Assembly (NCBI GenBank): GCA_035506435.1
Contig: DATJPK010000015.1
Coordinates: 1-38,785 of the forward strand
Direction: 5' to 3'
Length of the DNA: 38,785 bases
DNA from: JACTUA01 sp035506435
GTDB lineage: Archaea; Halobacteriota; Methanomicrobia; Methanomicrobiales; JACTUA01
Both the position numbers and the translations under genes were made by a program. The notes under the pieces are model-generated. The model was not told the DNA's origin. It was given only the letters and a program-made list of their open reading frames with translations, and did no database searches. This document shows positions 23,599 to 31,373 of the stretch, one piece after another. Each line of letters starts with the position of its first letter. The stretch's first letter is position 1.

Positions 23599-24159
23599 TT
23601 ACCGGTTTCCCCGGCCACCGGCCAGCCGGGTGCTCATCGCGAGGACGATCTGCGCCACGGTCACCGGCTCCTCTCCGAGGATCCGGACAAGCCCCTCTTT
23701 TCCCGTCGTGCCCCTGTCGAAGATGGCATCCGGCACCCCCTCGCGGCAGCAGGACGCGACCCCCCAGTCCATGGTGGAGACCCCCGGGGGCTCCCTTGCC
23801 CGGTCGAAACTGCACACGTCGAGGAGCAGGTGTCCGAACACCGGGACGAGGGCCGGAGAGAACCTGATCACCGCCGCGCTCCGGATGGCCGGGTCGGTTC
23901 GCATGGTCGTGAGAATCACCCGGGCAACTCCAACATCCACCCCGAAGGCTGTGCCCCCCGACGCCCGGACTCCTCCGCCCGAGATCAGGATCCCACCCTC
24001 GACCGCGGCAACATCCCCCGGGGAGCGGGCACCCGGGAGGGCGTACCCGATGTTCGCACCGGCGGCGGGGACGAGATCGGGCCCCATCCCGTCCGCGAGG
24101 ACCTTCACGGCGAGCCCGAGCCTCGCCCTTACCCCGGTTTCCTCCTCCTTCCGGCCCAT
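23599..24159 (-). CDS. Stand-alone ThiN-like domain (thiamine-phosphate synthase family)
   Basis: A 186-residue protein matching the ThiN domain, found fused to ThiD as a thiamine-phosphate synthase or to an HTH domain in the archaeal regulator ThiR. Family segments are GANIGYALPGARSPGDVAAV, ARVILTTMRTDPAIRSA, STMDWGVASC and VPDAIFDRGTTGKEG. Two places usually carrying the Arg and His that I recall as needed for synthase activity are changed: GRIVR-type is GGILIS, and FGASSHVAR-type is FGVDVGVAR. It has neither a ThiD nor an HTH partner. It may be a thiamine-phosphate sensor or a non-catalytic homolog. It converges with the exported protein and diverges from the small membrane gene. Confidence 0.75.
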   Translation of the reverse strand: MGRKEEETGVRARLGLAVKVLADGMGPDLVPAAGANIGYALPGARSPGDVAAVEGGILISGGGVRASGGTAFGVDVGVARVILTTMRTDPAIRSAAVIRFSPALVPVFGHLLLDVCSFDRAREPPGVSTMDWGVASCCREGVPDAIFDRGTTGKEGLVRILGEEPVTVAQIVLAMSTRLAGGRGNR

Positions 24160-24248
24160 TACCCGATCATGGGACCACGAACGGAAAAAGTGAGCGATCG
24201 GGGTGCCGGATGGGCAGGCATATGGGGGAGGAGGGCGGAGTGATCTGC

Positions 24249-24434
24249 ATGAATGCCCGGATGCTGGACATCACGACCGGAATCGCGAGCCTTGTCGTCT
24301 TCATCATCGTCCTGATCGCCCTCCCCGGGCTCCCCGTCCCCGGGGGAAAAGGGGTCGCCTACGTCCTCGCCATCGCCGTGTACATCGCGCTCATGAGCGG
24401 CGCGGGGATCCTGATCAGGGAGCAGATCGCCTGA
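24249..24434 (+). CDS. Small two-helix membrane protein
   Basis: A 61-residue protein with two hydrophobic helices: ITTGIASLVVFIIVLIALPG and a second segment from VAYVLAIAVYIALMSGAGIL. A Pro/Gly turn lies between them. The ATG at 24249 is preferred because GGAG lies 8 nt upstream; in-frame starts at 24240 (GTG), 24222 and 24210 would add a short polar N-terminus. Family unknown to me. Its last 20 bases overlap the end of priL on the other strand. Confidence 0.6.
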   Translation: MNARMLDITTGIASLVVFIIVLIALPGLPVPGGKGVAYVLAIAVYIALMSGAGILIREQIA

Positions 24435-25533
24435 CCGGTTCCTTTTCCTTCACCTTCGGGTTCCCCGCCGCTTCCTTCCCGTTTTCCTCTCCCTTTGCCT
24501 CTCCCGTTGCTTCTCCCTTTTCCTCCCCTTTCTCCGCCGTCCTGCCCTTCCCCCTCCGCTTCCTGATCCGGTAGTAAGACAGCGGGTGGCCGACCCGGTC
24601 GCAGGTGCTGTTCCTGTTCACGCAGAACCCGGTGGTCCGCAGGGTGGCGCACGAGGGGGCCGTGTACTCCGTCCCGCTCCTGCCCGAGATGTGCTCGACC
24701 TGGTACCTGGTCATCTCGGGGTCGAAGTCCGGGGCCCGTGCAAAGACCTCGACAATCTGGACCGGGTCCATGCCGATGTTGTGGAGAAAGGCGGTGATGG
24801 CGAACCGGCCGGCATGGGGGAGGTTCGTCCCGGCGGTGATGGCGCCCACGAGGGCCTGGAGGCAGGGAGGGAAAGCCTCCTCCTCGACCTCTCCGAAGTC
24901 GCGGAGTATGGTCGCCTGGTACGAGGCGGTGATATCGGCGAGGAGGGGCGCGAGCGCCTCGCAGGCCGGGCCCGGGACAGGGAGCGGGAGCTGCCGGCTG
25001 AGGACGTGCCTGATCCGTTCCCGGATGAGCTCTTCGAGTTCGTCGCCGCCGAGGATGACCCTGCCCGCCCGGATCTCACGGTTCACGAGCCTCCACCGGT
25101 CCTCCCTGAGGTGGGGGACAAGCTCCACGTATTCCACGACGGGCATCTCCCGGGTGTCGGGGTCGATCCCGATGCTCGCCGCGACGTACGACCGCTTCGC
25201 AGGCTCCTCCTCCTGCAGGAACCCCCAGGCACGGGCCGCCTCGAACCGGGTAAGCCTGTCCACGAGCGCCCGGTCCTTTGCGCAGGAGACGAGGACCCGG
25301 GCGAGGGCATAGGAGAACACCTCCTTCTCGGGCTCAGAGGAACCGGGCTGCACGGCCGAATCGTCGCCGGTGATGGCGGCCATCACCCGATCCCTGCCGT
25401 TCCGGGCGGCGATCTTCCCGTACGTCGTCGAGAGGAACTGTCCGAGGGTGCCGGTCCGCCCGGCGACCCACTCCTGGGCTTCCTTTAAAAAGGGATATTT
25501 TGCGAGGTCACGCCGGTCCAGCTGGACCCGCAT
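24415..25533 (-). CDS. priL: DNA primase large subunit
   Basis: A 372-residue PriL, partner of the catalytic PriS in making RNA primers. The four Cys that hold the [4Fe-4S] cluster are visible: C224 (FPPCLQALVG), C295, C304 and C311 (PSCATLRTTGFC, STCDRVGHPLSYY). The ATG at 25533 overlaps the pcn stop (TGATG); a TTG one codon earlier is an alternative. Residues 324-372 form an unusual low-complexity Lys/Glu/Gly tail after the conserved YYRIRK end. The gene follows pcn directly and its 3' end overlaps the convergent small membrane gene by 20 nt. Confidence 0.95.
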   Translation of the reverse strand: MRVQLDRRDLAKYPFLKEAQEWVAGRTGTLGQFLSTTYGKIAARNGRDRVMAAITGDDSAVQPGSSEPEKEVFSYALARVLVSCAKDRALVDRLTRFEAARAWGFLQEEEPAKRSYVAASIGIDPDTREMPVVEYVELVPHLREDRWRLVNREIRAGRVILGGDELEELIRERIRHVLSRQLPLPVPGPACEALAPLLADITASYQATILRDFGEVEEEAFPPCLQALVGAITAGTNLPHAGRFAITAFLHNIGMDPVQIVEVFARAPDFDPEMTRYQVEHISGRSGTEYTAPSCATLRTTGFCVNRNSTCDRVGHPLSYYRIRKRRGKGRTAEKGEEKGEATGEAKGEENGKEAAGNPKVKEKEPVRRSAP

Positions 25534-26276
25534 CAATCAGCCTCGATCCGGGGGGCGAGCAGGTAGTCCACCGAGCCCTTGCCGTCGGCGAACGTGAACG
25601 AGAACTTCACCGGGTGGTCGATACCGAGGGACACCTGCACCTCCTTCGCCCGCCCCATGACCTTCCCGAGGTCCTTTAAGTAATCGAGGGAGAAGAGGGA
25701 CCGGGCCTCCACGGGGGTAAGGGAGATGAGCTGGTCCTTCCCGAGCTCGAGCCGGATATGGTCGGTGTCTCCCTCTGCGACCATGTAGAAGCTCTGGCCC
25801 TTCGGGTCGATGCCGAGGGCGATCTTGTCCGAGACCACCGAGGCCGCCTTGATGGCCGAGGAAAGCGCCTCCCCCGAGATGACGACCTTTCCCGGGAGCT
25901 CGATGGTGGGCGGGTTCGGGTCCTTCCGCACCGTGTTCACGTCGAGGAGGGTGACGGAGTACCGGTAGCTCCCGAAGGAGAGCTCGAGCTTCCTCGCGCT
26001 GTCGGCGAGCTGGAGGGAGAGGGTGTCCCCCTTGTTCATCATCGAGAGGATGTTCTTCATCTTCGTGATATCGAGCCCTATCTCCTCCTTCGTCGCCTGG
26101 AACGCCGAAAAACCGTCCTTCCCGAGGTCGAGGGAGACCATCGCGACGTTTGCCGTGTCCACCGCCCGGGTCCGGATGCCGCCTGCGTCCGCGTGGAGCC
26201 GGCACTCGGTCACGAGTGCCGAGACGACCTCGATCGCCTCACGGAAGATATCTGCATCGATGCTTGCCTTGAGCAT
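25533..26276 (-). CDS. pcn: DNA polymerase sliding clamp (PCNA)
   Basis: A 247-residue PCNA that encircles DNA and tethers polymerase, ligase and nucleases. The N-terminal FREAIEVVSALVTECRLHA, AVDTANVAMVSLDL and the C-terminal PVKFSFTFADGKGSVDYLLAPRIE-type end (FTFADGKGSVDYLLAP) are typical. The interdomain loop region VRKDPNPPTIELP is also as expected. A minus-strand CTTATATAG box lies about 30-35 nt upstream and GGGGTGAGG precedes the ATG. It is co-transcribed with priL, a replication pair. Confidence 0.97.
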   Translation of the reverse strand: MLKASIDADIFREAIEVVSALVTECRLHADAGGIRTRAVDTANVAMVSLDLGKDGFSAFQATKEEIGLDITKMKNILSMMNKGDTLSLQLADSARKLELSFGSYRYSVTLLDVNTVRKDPNPPTIELPGKVVISGEALSSAIKAASVVSDKIALGIDPKGQSFYMVAEGDTDHIRLELGKDQLISLTPVEARSLFSLDYLKDLGKVMGRAKEVQVSLGIDHPVKFSFTFADGKGSVDYLLAPRIEAD

Positions 26277-26375
26277 TCCTCACCCCTTAACAGACTCTAT
26301 TAATAACTATATAAGCATACTTTAAAGAAGATTTCCACCCCTGCTCCCGACGGGCATGGGCGGAAGGGTATTTCC
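26277..26375. promoter_or_regulatory. Divergent pcn / rlmE promoter region
   Basis: This A+T-rich 99-bp gap carries CTTATATAG (minus strand, near 26306-26316) at the right distance for pcn, and ACTTTAAAG (near 26320-26328) suited to the plus-strand rlmE. The two TATA elements are almost adjacent, so initiation in the two directions may compete. Confidence 0.55.
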
Positions 26376-26969
26376 TTGAAGAGCACATGGGCGAGCGACA
26401 GGGTTCACCGGCGGGCCGAGAAGGAGGGTTACCGCTCGAGGGCCGCCTACAAGCTGCTCGAGATACAGGACCGGTTCCACGTCGTTCGCCGGGGGGACAC
26501 GGTCATCGACCTCGGGGCCGCGCCCGGGAGCTGGCTCCAGGTGCTCACCGGCCTCACCGGCGGGCCAATCCTCGGGGTCGACCTCCAGCCGATACCGACC
26601 CTGCCCGGGGTCACGACCATCGTCGGGGACTTCACCGATCCCCCGGTCAGGGACCAGATCCGGGCGGCGATCCCCGGGGCATCGGTGCTCATCTCCGACG
26701 CCGCCCCCCATCTCTCGGGCAACCGGACGGTGGACCAGGCCCGGTCAGTCGGGATCGGCGAGGAGGCCCTCGACCTCGCCTGCACCGTCCTCTCGCCGGG
26801 CGGGAACATCGTGATCAAGTCCTTCCAGGGCGAGGACTTCAACGAGCTCCTCGCCCGGGTCAGGACCCTGTTCCGATCGGTCCACGTGTTCCGGCCGACT
26901 GTGACGAGACGGGGTTCGCGGGAGTGCTACATCATCGGCAGGAACTTCGGGGGGTCCGGGAATTGCTGA
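26376..26969 (+). CDS. rlmE: 23S rRNA 2'-O-methyltransferase, RlmE/FtsJ family
   Basis: A 197-residue FtsJ-type enzyme. The SAM motif VIDLGAAPGSWLQV (43-56), GVDLQP and the K-D-K-E catalytic set (K26, D108, K148, E183) are visible in YRSRAAYKLLEI, VLISDAAP, VIKSFQGEDF and SRECYIIG. The start is a TTG at 26376 with GGAAGGG 7 nt upstream; no in-frame ATG is nearby, and the family starts about here. It overlaps the moaA start by 7 nt. Confidence 0.93.
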   Translation: MKSTWASDRVHRRAEKEGYRSRAAYKLLEIQDRFHVVRRGDTVIDLGAAPGSWLQVLTGLTGGPILGVDLQPIPTLPGVTTIVGDFTDPPVRDQIRAAIPGASVLISDAAPHLSGNRTVDQARSVGIGEEALDLACTVLSPGGNIVIKSFQGEDFNELLARVRTLFRSVHVFRPTVTRRGSRECYIIGRNFGGSGNC

Positions 26970-27838
26970 CCGACGGCTATGGCAGGCAGGTCACGAACCT
27001 CAGGGTGAGCGTCACCCAGCGGTGCAACCTGAAATGCATCTACTGCCATGCCGAGGGTGAACGGTCGCCCGAGGCGGAGCTCCCGGCAGCAGACATCCGC
27101 GAGATCCTCATGGTCGCCGCGAAGCTCGGGATGCGGTCGGTGAAGTTCACCGGGGGCGAGCCCCTTGTGCGGGACGATATCCTCGAGATCGTGAGGGCCG
27201 TCCCGGAGGGCATGGAGTCCTCGATGACCACGAACGGGATCCTCCTCGGGAAATATGCCCGGCCCCTGAAGGAGGCAGGACTCTCCCGGATCAATGTCTC
27301 CCTCGACAGCCTCGACCCCGAGTGCTACCGTGACATCACCGGGCACGGCCGGCTCCCCGAGGTACTCGCCGGTATCGAGGCCGCCCTCTCGGCAGGGCTC
27401 ACCCCCATCAAGCTGAACATGGTGGTCCTCAAGGGGGTGAACGACGACGAGGTGGAGGCCTTCCTGCAGTACGTGCGGGGGAACCGCGACCTCATCCTCC
27501 AGCTCATCGAGCTCATGGACATAGGGAGCTGCACCTCCCACGCCGAGATCAACCGGCTCGAGGAGGACCTGGCAGGCAGGTCGAAGATCATCCTCACCCG
27601 CCGGATGCACCACCGGAGGAAGTACTGCGTCGACGGCGCCGAGGTGGAGGTGGTCCGGCCCCGGCACAACACCGAGTTCTGCGCCTTCTGCAACCGGCTC
27701 CGGGTTACCTCCGACGGAAAACTCAAGCCCTGCCTGCTCAGGTCCGATAACCTCATCGACATCCGGGGGAAGCGGGGCGCCGAGCTCGAGGCGGCCTTCC
27801 GCGAGGCTGTCAGGATCCGGGAACCGTTCTGCCGGTAA
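26963..27838 (+). CDS. moaA: GTP 3',8-cyclase (molybdenum cofactor synthesis)
   Basis: A 291-residue radical SAM enzyme that starts molybdopterin/tungstopterin synthesis from GTP. The first cluster motif is C21-NLK-C25-IY-C28 after VTNLRVSVTQR. KFTGGEPLVRDDI, MTTNGILL and INVSLDSLD follow. The second, C-terminal cluster is in EFCAFCNRLRVTSDGKLKPCL. The probable start is TTG at 26963 (MLTDGYGRQVTNLR), matching archaeal MoaA N-termini, inside the end of rlmE. Two TTG starts in a row are unusual. Methanogens need the cofactor for formylmethanofuran and formate dehydrogenases. Confidence 0.94.
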   Translation: MLTDGYGRQVTNLRVSVTQRCNLKCIYCHAEGERSPEAELPAADIREILMVAAKLGMRSVKFTGGEPLVRDDILEIVRAVPEGMESSMTTNGILLGKYARPLKEAGLSRINVSLDSLDPECYRDITGHGRLPEVLAGIEAALSAGLTPIKLNMVVLKGVNDDEVEAFLQYVRGNRDLILQLIELMDIGSCTSHAEINRLEEDLAGRSKIILTRRMHHRRKYCVDGAEVEVVRPRHNTEFCAFCNRLRVTSDGKLKPCLLRSDNLIDIRGKRGAELEAAFREAVRIREPFCR

Positions 27839-27936
27839 CCGGACCGCGAATTTCACTTCCGGCAACAGCGTCCACGGTCGGGCATGTTTGAGGATGGTGA
27901 AAAGGTTTTTACCCGCCCGTCCCCTCACCAGAAGGT

Positions 27937-28443
27937 ATGCTGGAAACGAACGAGTACGAGCAGGTGATCAGGCAGTTTTACAAAAAGACCCTCATGATGC
28001 ACAATCCGGGCGACTTCCACCCGGTCCTGCGCTTTTTCTTCATGGACGCCCTCGCGCACATCGACTACACCCTCGGCATGCTCTCCTACAATGTCATGTC
28101 CATCAGGAACGAGATGTCGCGCGAATACCTCAGGTGGAGGATCGACGAGGAGGAGAAGGGTGACCGGGCAAAGTTCGGGCCCTTTGTCAACTGGCTCAAG
28201 GCGAAGCACCCGGAGGCCTTCGCTGCCCTCCCGGCGGTGTGGCGGATCATCTACGACGACGAAAACCCCGCACGGTACCAGAGCTTCCGGCTCGTCGTCG
28301 ATCCCGACAGCAAGATGCCGGTGCCGGCGGGCTTTTTCTACGACTCCATCCAGGAGTTCTTTGCCCAGCCGTTCCTGATGAGCCTGTACAGCGGGGGAGG
28401 CCTCGCCAGGCTTTTCGAGGAGTTCCTCTCACAACCCGCCTGA
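27937..28443 (+). CDS. Conserved-looking soluble protein of unknown function
   Basis: A 168-residue protein rich in aromatic residues, with no signal peptide or clear membrane helix. Helical segments include EYEQVIRQFYKKTLMMHN and VLRFFFMDALAHIDYTLGML; the C-terminal half has YDDENPARYQSFRLVVDPDS and FFYDSIQEFFAQPFLMSLY. Regular codon use and a TATA-like TTTTTACC (27906-27913), centred about 27 nt before the ATG, support a real, near-leaderless gene. I recognise no family and assign no function. It stands alone between moaA and the glycan locus. Confidence 0.7.
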   Translation: MLETNEYEQVIRQFYKKTLMMHNPGDFHPVLRFFFMDALAHIDYTLGMLSYNVMSIRNEMSREYLRWRIDEEEKGDRAKFGPFVNWLKAKHPEAFAALPAVWRIIYDDENPARYQSFRLVVDPDSKMPVPAGFFYDSIQEFFAQPFLMSLYSGGGLARLFEEFLSQPA

Positions 28444-28447
28444 CGGA

Positions 28448-28483
28448 GGGTCGCTCGAGGTCGGGTTCTGATGAACCCTCCCT
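28448..28483 (-). repeat. Single copy of the GCGAC-linked hairpin element
   Basis: On the + strand GGGTCGCTCGAGGTC is followed by GGGTTC-TGAT-GAACCC (28465-28480) and TCC. It is nearly identical to the unit at 6063-6095 (differences in two linker bases), over 22 kb away. It begins 5 nt after the stop of the 168-residue gene and precedes the GT39 promoter. Confidence 0.75.
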
Positions 28484-28502
28484 GTCGGCGACGGGACCGG
28501 TA

Positions 28503-28513
28503 CTCTTTTAACC
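28503..28513 (+). promoter_or_regulatory. Possible TATA box for the GT39-type gene
   Basis: CTCTTTTAACC is centred about 35 nt before the ATG at 28543, giving a predicted leader of about 9 nt. Pattern-based only. Confidence 0.35.
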
Positions 28514-28542
28514 CTCGGTTTCTCATGTATTCTTGCTGATTT

Positions 28543-30081
28543 ATGGCGAAAAAGGGGAAGGACACCAGGCAAAAGAAGGGGAAGGAGACAGAACAGAAGG
28601 AGCCGTCCTGCGATCTCGGGGAGCGGGTGCAGCCGGCTGCGGGGTCCCACGGGTTTGCCTCCATCGCCGCCGCGATCCGCACGAACCGGTACCTCCAGCT
28701 GCTCCTTGCCATCACCATCTTCGGGGCCTTCCTCCGCCTGTTCCAGCTCGGGGCCGCCTCCGTCTGGCTTGACGAGGCATCCACCCTCACCTTCGCCCGC
28801 GAGACGGTGACCCAGATCTGGGGCTCGCTCTCCACCGGTACCGAGTTCAACCCGCCCCTGTTCTACTGGATGGAGCACGGGATGCTCGCCTTCGGGGACA
28901 GCGAGGCGATCCTCCGGCTCATCCCCGCAATTCTCGGGATCCTCACCATCCCCGTGTTCTACCTTATCGGCGAGGAGATCCTCGACCGGAACACCGGGAT
29001 CGTCGCCGCGGCCCTCCTCGCTTTCTCGCCTTTCCAGTTGTTTTACTCGCAGGAGGCGAGGGCCTACGGGCCGATGCTCTTCTTCTACTCCATCGCCTTC
29101 TACTTCTTCCTCCGGCTCCTGAAGTCCTGGGGAAGGAGGGACGCGCTCCTCTTCGGGATCTTCTCGGCCCTCGCCTTCTGGACGCACTTCTATGCCTTCG
29201 TCCCCGTCCTTGCCCTCTTTCTCTTCGTCATCGGGGTGAAGGCGAAGTCCATCCTCGCGGACCTCCGGGCCGCCATCCCCCTCGGGATATCCATCGTCAC
29301 CTTCGCGATCCTCTCCCTCCCGCTCATCATCTTCGCCGTCCAGCTCTTCCTCGTGAGGACGGGGAGCGCCCCCGCCTTCGGTATCCAGGGGCTCGCGACC
29401 ATCACCCAGACCATCGATCAGCTGTCGGGGACCGAGGCGATCCTCACGTGGGCCTTCACCCTCCTCTTCATCGCCGGTGTCGCCGCGCTCTTCCCGAGGG
29501 ACAGGCAGAAGTCCATCCTCCTCGCGTTCGCCTTCGTGTTCCCCCTCGTCCTCTCCGTCATCCTGTCGTACCGGATGCCGATGGTGCCCCGGTACCTCAT
29601 CTACCTCCTCGCGGCATTTTTCCCGGGGATCGCGCTCACGATCCGGCCAGCCTGCTCGCTCGTGAAGAGCCGGTACCTGGTATATGTCGCTCTTGTCCTC
29701 GTCATTGCGGTCAACATACCCCACCTCTACCTCTACTATACCGCGCCGATCAAGGACGACTGGAGGGGAGCCTCCCGCGAGCTCTCGTCCCTTGCGGCGC
29801 CCGGTGACCTGGTCATCACCCTCCCCGGCTATATCCACCAGCCCCTGAACTACTACTACAACAACGAGACCGCCGGGACCCTCGAGTCCGGCTTCTCCCG
29901 GGTTGGAGACCTCGAGGCGGCAATCGCGGCAAACCCGGGGCACTCCGCGTGGTTCGTAGTGACCGGGGATATCATGTCGGTGGATCCCCAGGGCCTCGTG
30001 GTCACCTGGCTCTCCCAGCACTCCCAGCTCGCCTGGGAGGATGTGAACGGCGGGGTCCTCATCCTCAAGTACTCGGGATAA
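28543..30081 (+). CDS. GT39-type polytopic glycosyltransferase (ArnT/PMT-like)
   Basis: A 512-residue membrane enzyme of the dolichyl-phosphate-sugar transferase type. A Lys-rich cytoplasmic N-terminus (KKGKDTRQKKGKE) precedes about ten membrane helices. Typical GT39/ArnT segments are FLRLFQLGAASVWLDEAST (first outside loop with the D-E pair), FNPPLFYW, AILRLIPAILGI and FYSQEARAYGP. The last 130 residues form a soluble outside domain (WRGASRELSSLAAPGDLVI). It likely moves a sugar from a lipid-phosphate carrier onto a surface acceptor. First gene of the glycan locus, 18 nt before the GT2-GtrA gene. The sugar is unknown; a mannose or amino-sugar donor fits the context. Confidence 0.85.
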   Translation: MAKKGKDTRQKKGKETEQKEPSCDLGERVQPAAGSHGFASIAAAIRTNRYLQLLLAITIFGAFLRLFQLGAASVWLDEASTLTFARETVTQIWGSLSTGTEFNPPLFYWMEHGMLAFGDSEAILRLIPAILGILTIPVFYLIGEEILDRNTGIVAAALLAFSPFQLFYSQEARAYGPMLFFYSIAFYFFLRLLKSWGRRDALLFGIFSALAFWTHFYAFVPVLALFLFVIGVKAKSILADLRAAIPLGISIVTFAILSLPLIIFAVQLFLVRTGSAPAFGIQGLATITQTIDQLSGTEAILTWAFTLLFIAGVAALFPRDRQKSILLAFAFVFPLVLSVILSYRMPMVPRYLIYLLAAFFPGIALTIRPACSLVKSRYLVYVALVLVIAVNIPHLYLYYTAPIKDDWRGASRELSSLAAPGDLVITLPGYIHQPLNYYYNNETAGTLESGFSRVGDLEAAIAANPGHSAWFVVTGDIMSVDPQGLVVTWLSQHSQLAWEDVNGGVLILKYSG

Positions 30082-30099
30082 TGGGGGACGGGCTGATCG

Positions 30100-31257
30100 A
30101 TGGAACCGCAGTACGACCTCACCGTGATCATCCCCACCTACCGGGAGGGGGAGAACATCGCCGAGATGATCCGGACGGTCGCCGGGGTGCTTGCCCGGGC
30201 CGGAATCCGGGGCGAGATCCTCGTGGTGGACGACTCCTCCCCCGATACCACCATCCCGGCGGTGAGGGCGCTCGAGCCCGAACTCCCGAATCTCCGGCTC
30301 GTGGTCCGGACCGCCGATCCCGGCCTCTCGCAGTCAGTCGTTGACGGCTTCGGCCTCGCCCGGGCCCCCGTGATCATGGTAATCGACGCCGACTTTTCCC
30401 ACCCCGTCGAGCTCATCCCCCGGTTCCTCGCGGAGATCCGGGGAGGGGCCGACGTGGTCATCGGCTCCCGGTACATGAAGGGAGGGGGGATCGAGGCCTG
30501 GCCGCTGAAAAGAAGGCTGATCTCGTCGGGTGCGACACTCCTCGGCCGGGTCCTCTTCCCCGAGATCACCGACCCGGTGAGCGGCTTTTTTGCGGTGAAA
30601 AAGGAGGTGGTCGCCGGTGCGCCCCTCCGGCCCCGGGGGTACAAGATCCTGATGGAGGTTCTCGGGAAGGGCCGGTGGACGACGGCAAAGGAGATCCCGT
30701 TCGTCTTCCGGGACCGGAAGAAGGGGTCGAGCAAGCTCAAACCGGGCACCATCCTCGACTACGTGAGGCAGGTCCTCGACATCGCCAGCCATGCCGTCTC
30801 CTGCCGCGAGGGGCCGGTCTGGGAGGAGTGCCGGAAGATCTTCTCGTTCGGTATCGTCGGCATATCGGGGATCGTGGTGAACATGGGCCTCCTCTGGCTT
30901 CTTACCACCCGCGCAGGGATCCCCGACCTCCTCTCCCTCGTGATTGCCATCGAGCTCTCCATCGTGAACAACTTCGCCTGGAACGAGCGCTGGACCTTCG
31001 GGGGCGGCGAGGTGCACCGGTTCGGGTGGGCGGGGCACCGGTTCGCGGCCTTCCAGCTGGTCTCGGTCGGTGGTGCCCTCATCAACTGGGTCCTCTACCT
31101 CCTCCTCACCCGGCTCGGCGGGGTCCAGTTCCTGGTCGCCGACCTCGTGGCCATCCTCGTTGCCTTTGCATGGAACTACCTGGTGAACCGGAACGTGACC
31201 TGGAGACGGCGCGAGGCAGGGGCCGCCCGGGAACCGTCCGGGGACCGGAACGAATAA
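30100..31257 (+). CDS. DPM1-type GT2 glycosyltransferase fused to a GtrA membrane domain
   Basis: A 385-residue fusion. Residues 1-230 are a dolichol-phosphate-mannose-synthase-like GT2: VIIPTYREGENI, VVDDSSPDTT (D44-D45), IDADFSHP (D96, D98) and VIGSRYMKGG. Residues about 245-375 are a GtrA-like four-helix domain (KIFSFGIVGISGIVVN, SIVNNFAWNERWTF, FAWNYLVNRNVTW). It should make a lipid-phosphate sugar from a nucleotide sugar and may help move it across the membrane. Such fusions are known in archaea. It follows the GT39 gene by 18 nt, which could use its product. Confidence 0.9.
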   Translation: MEPQYDLTVIIPTYREGENIAEMIRTVAGVLARAGIRGEILVVDDSSPDTTIPAVRALEPELPNLRLVVRTADPGLSQSVVDGFGLARAPVIMVIDADFSHPVELIPRFLAEIRGGADVVIGSRYMKGGGIEAWPLKRRLISSGATLLGRVLFPEITDPVSGFFAVKKEVVAGAPLRPRGYKILMEVLGKGRWTTAKEIPFVFRDRKKGSSKLKPGTILDYVRQVLDIASHAVSCREGPVWEECRKIFSFGIVGISGIVVNMGLLWLLTTRAGIPDLLSLVIAIELSIVNNFAWNERWTFGGGEVHRFGWAGHRFAAFQLVSVGGALINWVLYLLLTRLGGVQFLVADLVAILVAFAWNYLVNRNVTWRRREAGAAREPSGDRNE

Positions 31258-31373
31258 ATGGGGAAAAATGGAGAGAATAGTAGGCAACCGGGGGTTGGTT
31301 TGACGCCTGTGGATACATCGGGGAAGGAGAAAACCGGATTTTTCGTGAAGCCCGGGCAGGGGTGGCTGTCCGC

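Noticed and set aside
28429..30021. A 530-codon open frame antisense to the GT39 gene
   Set aside because: It is extremely Glu/Gly/Asp-rich because it reads hydrophobic codons in reverse; there is no domain.
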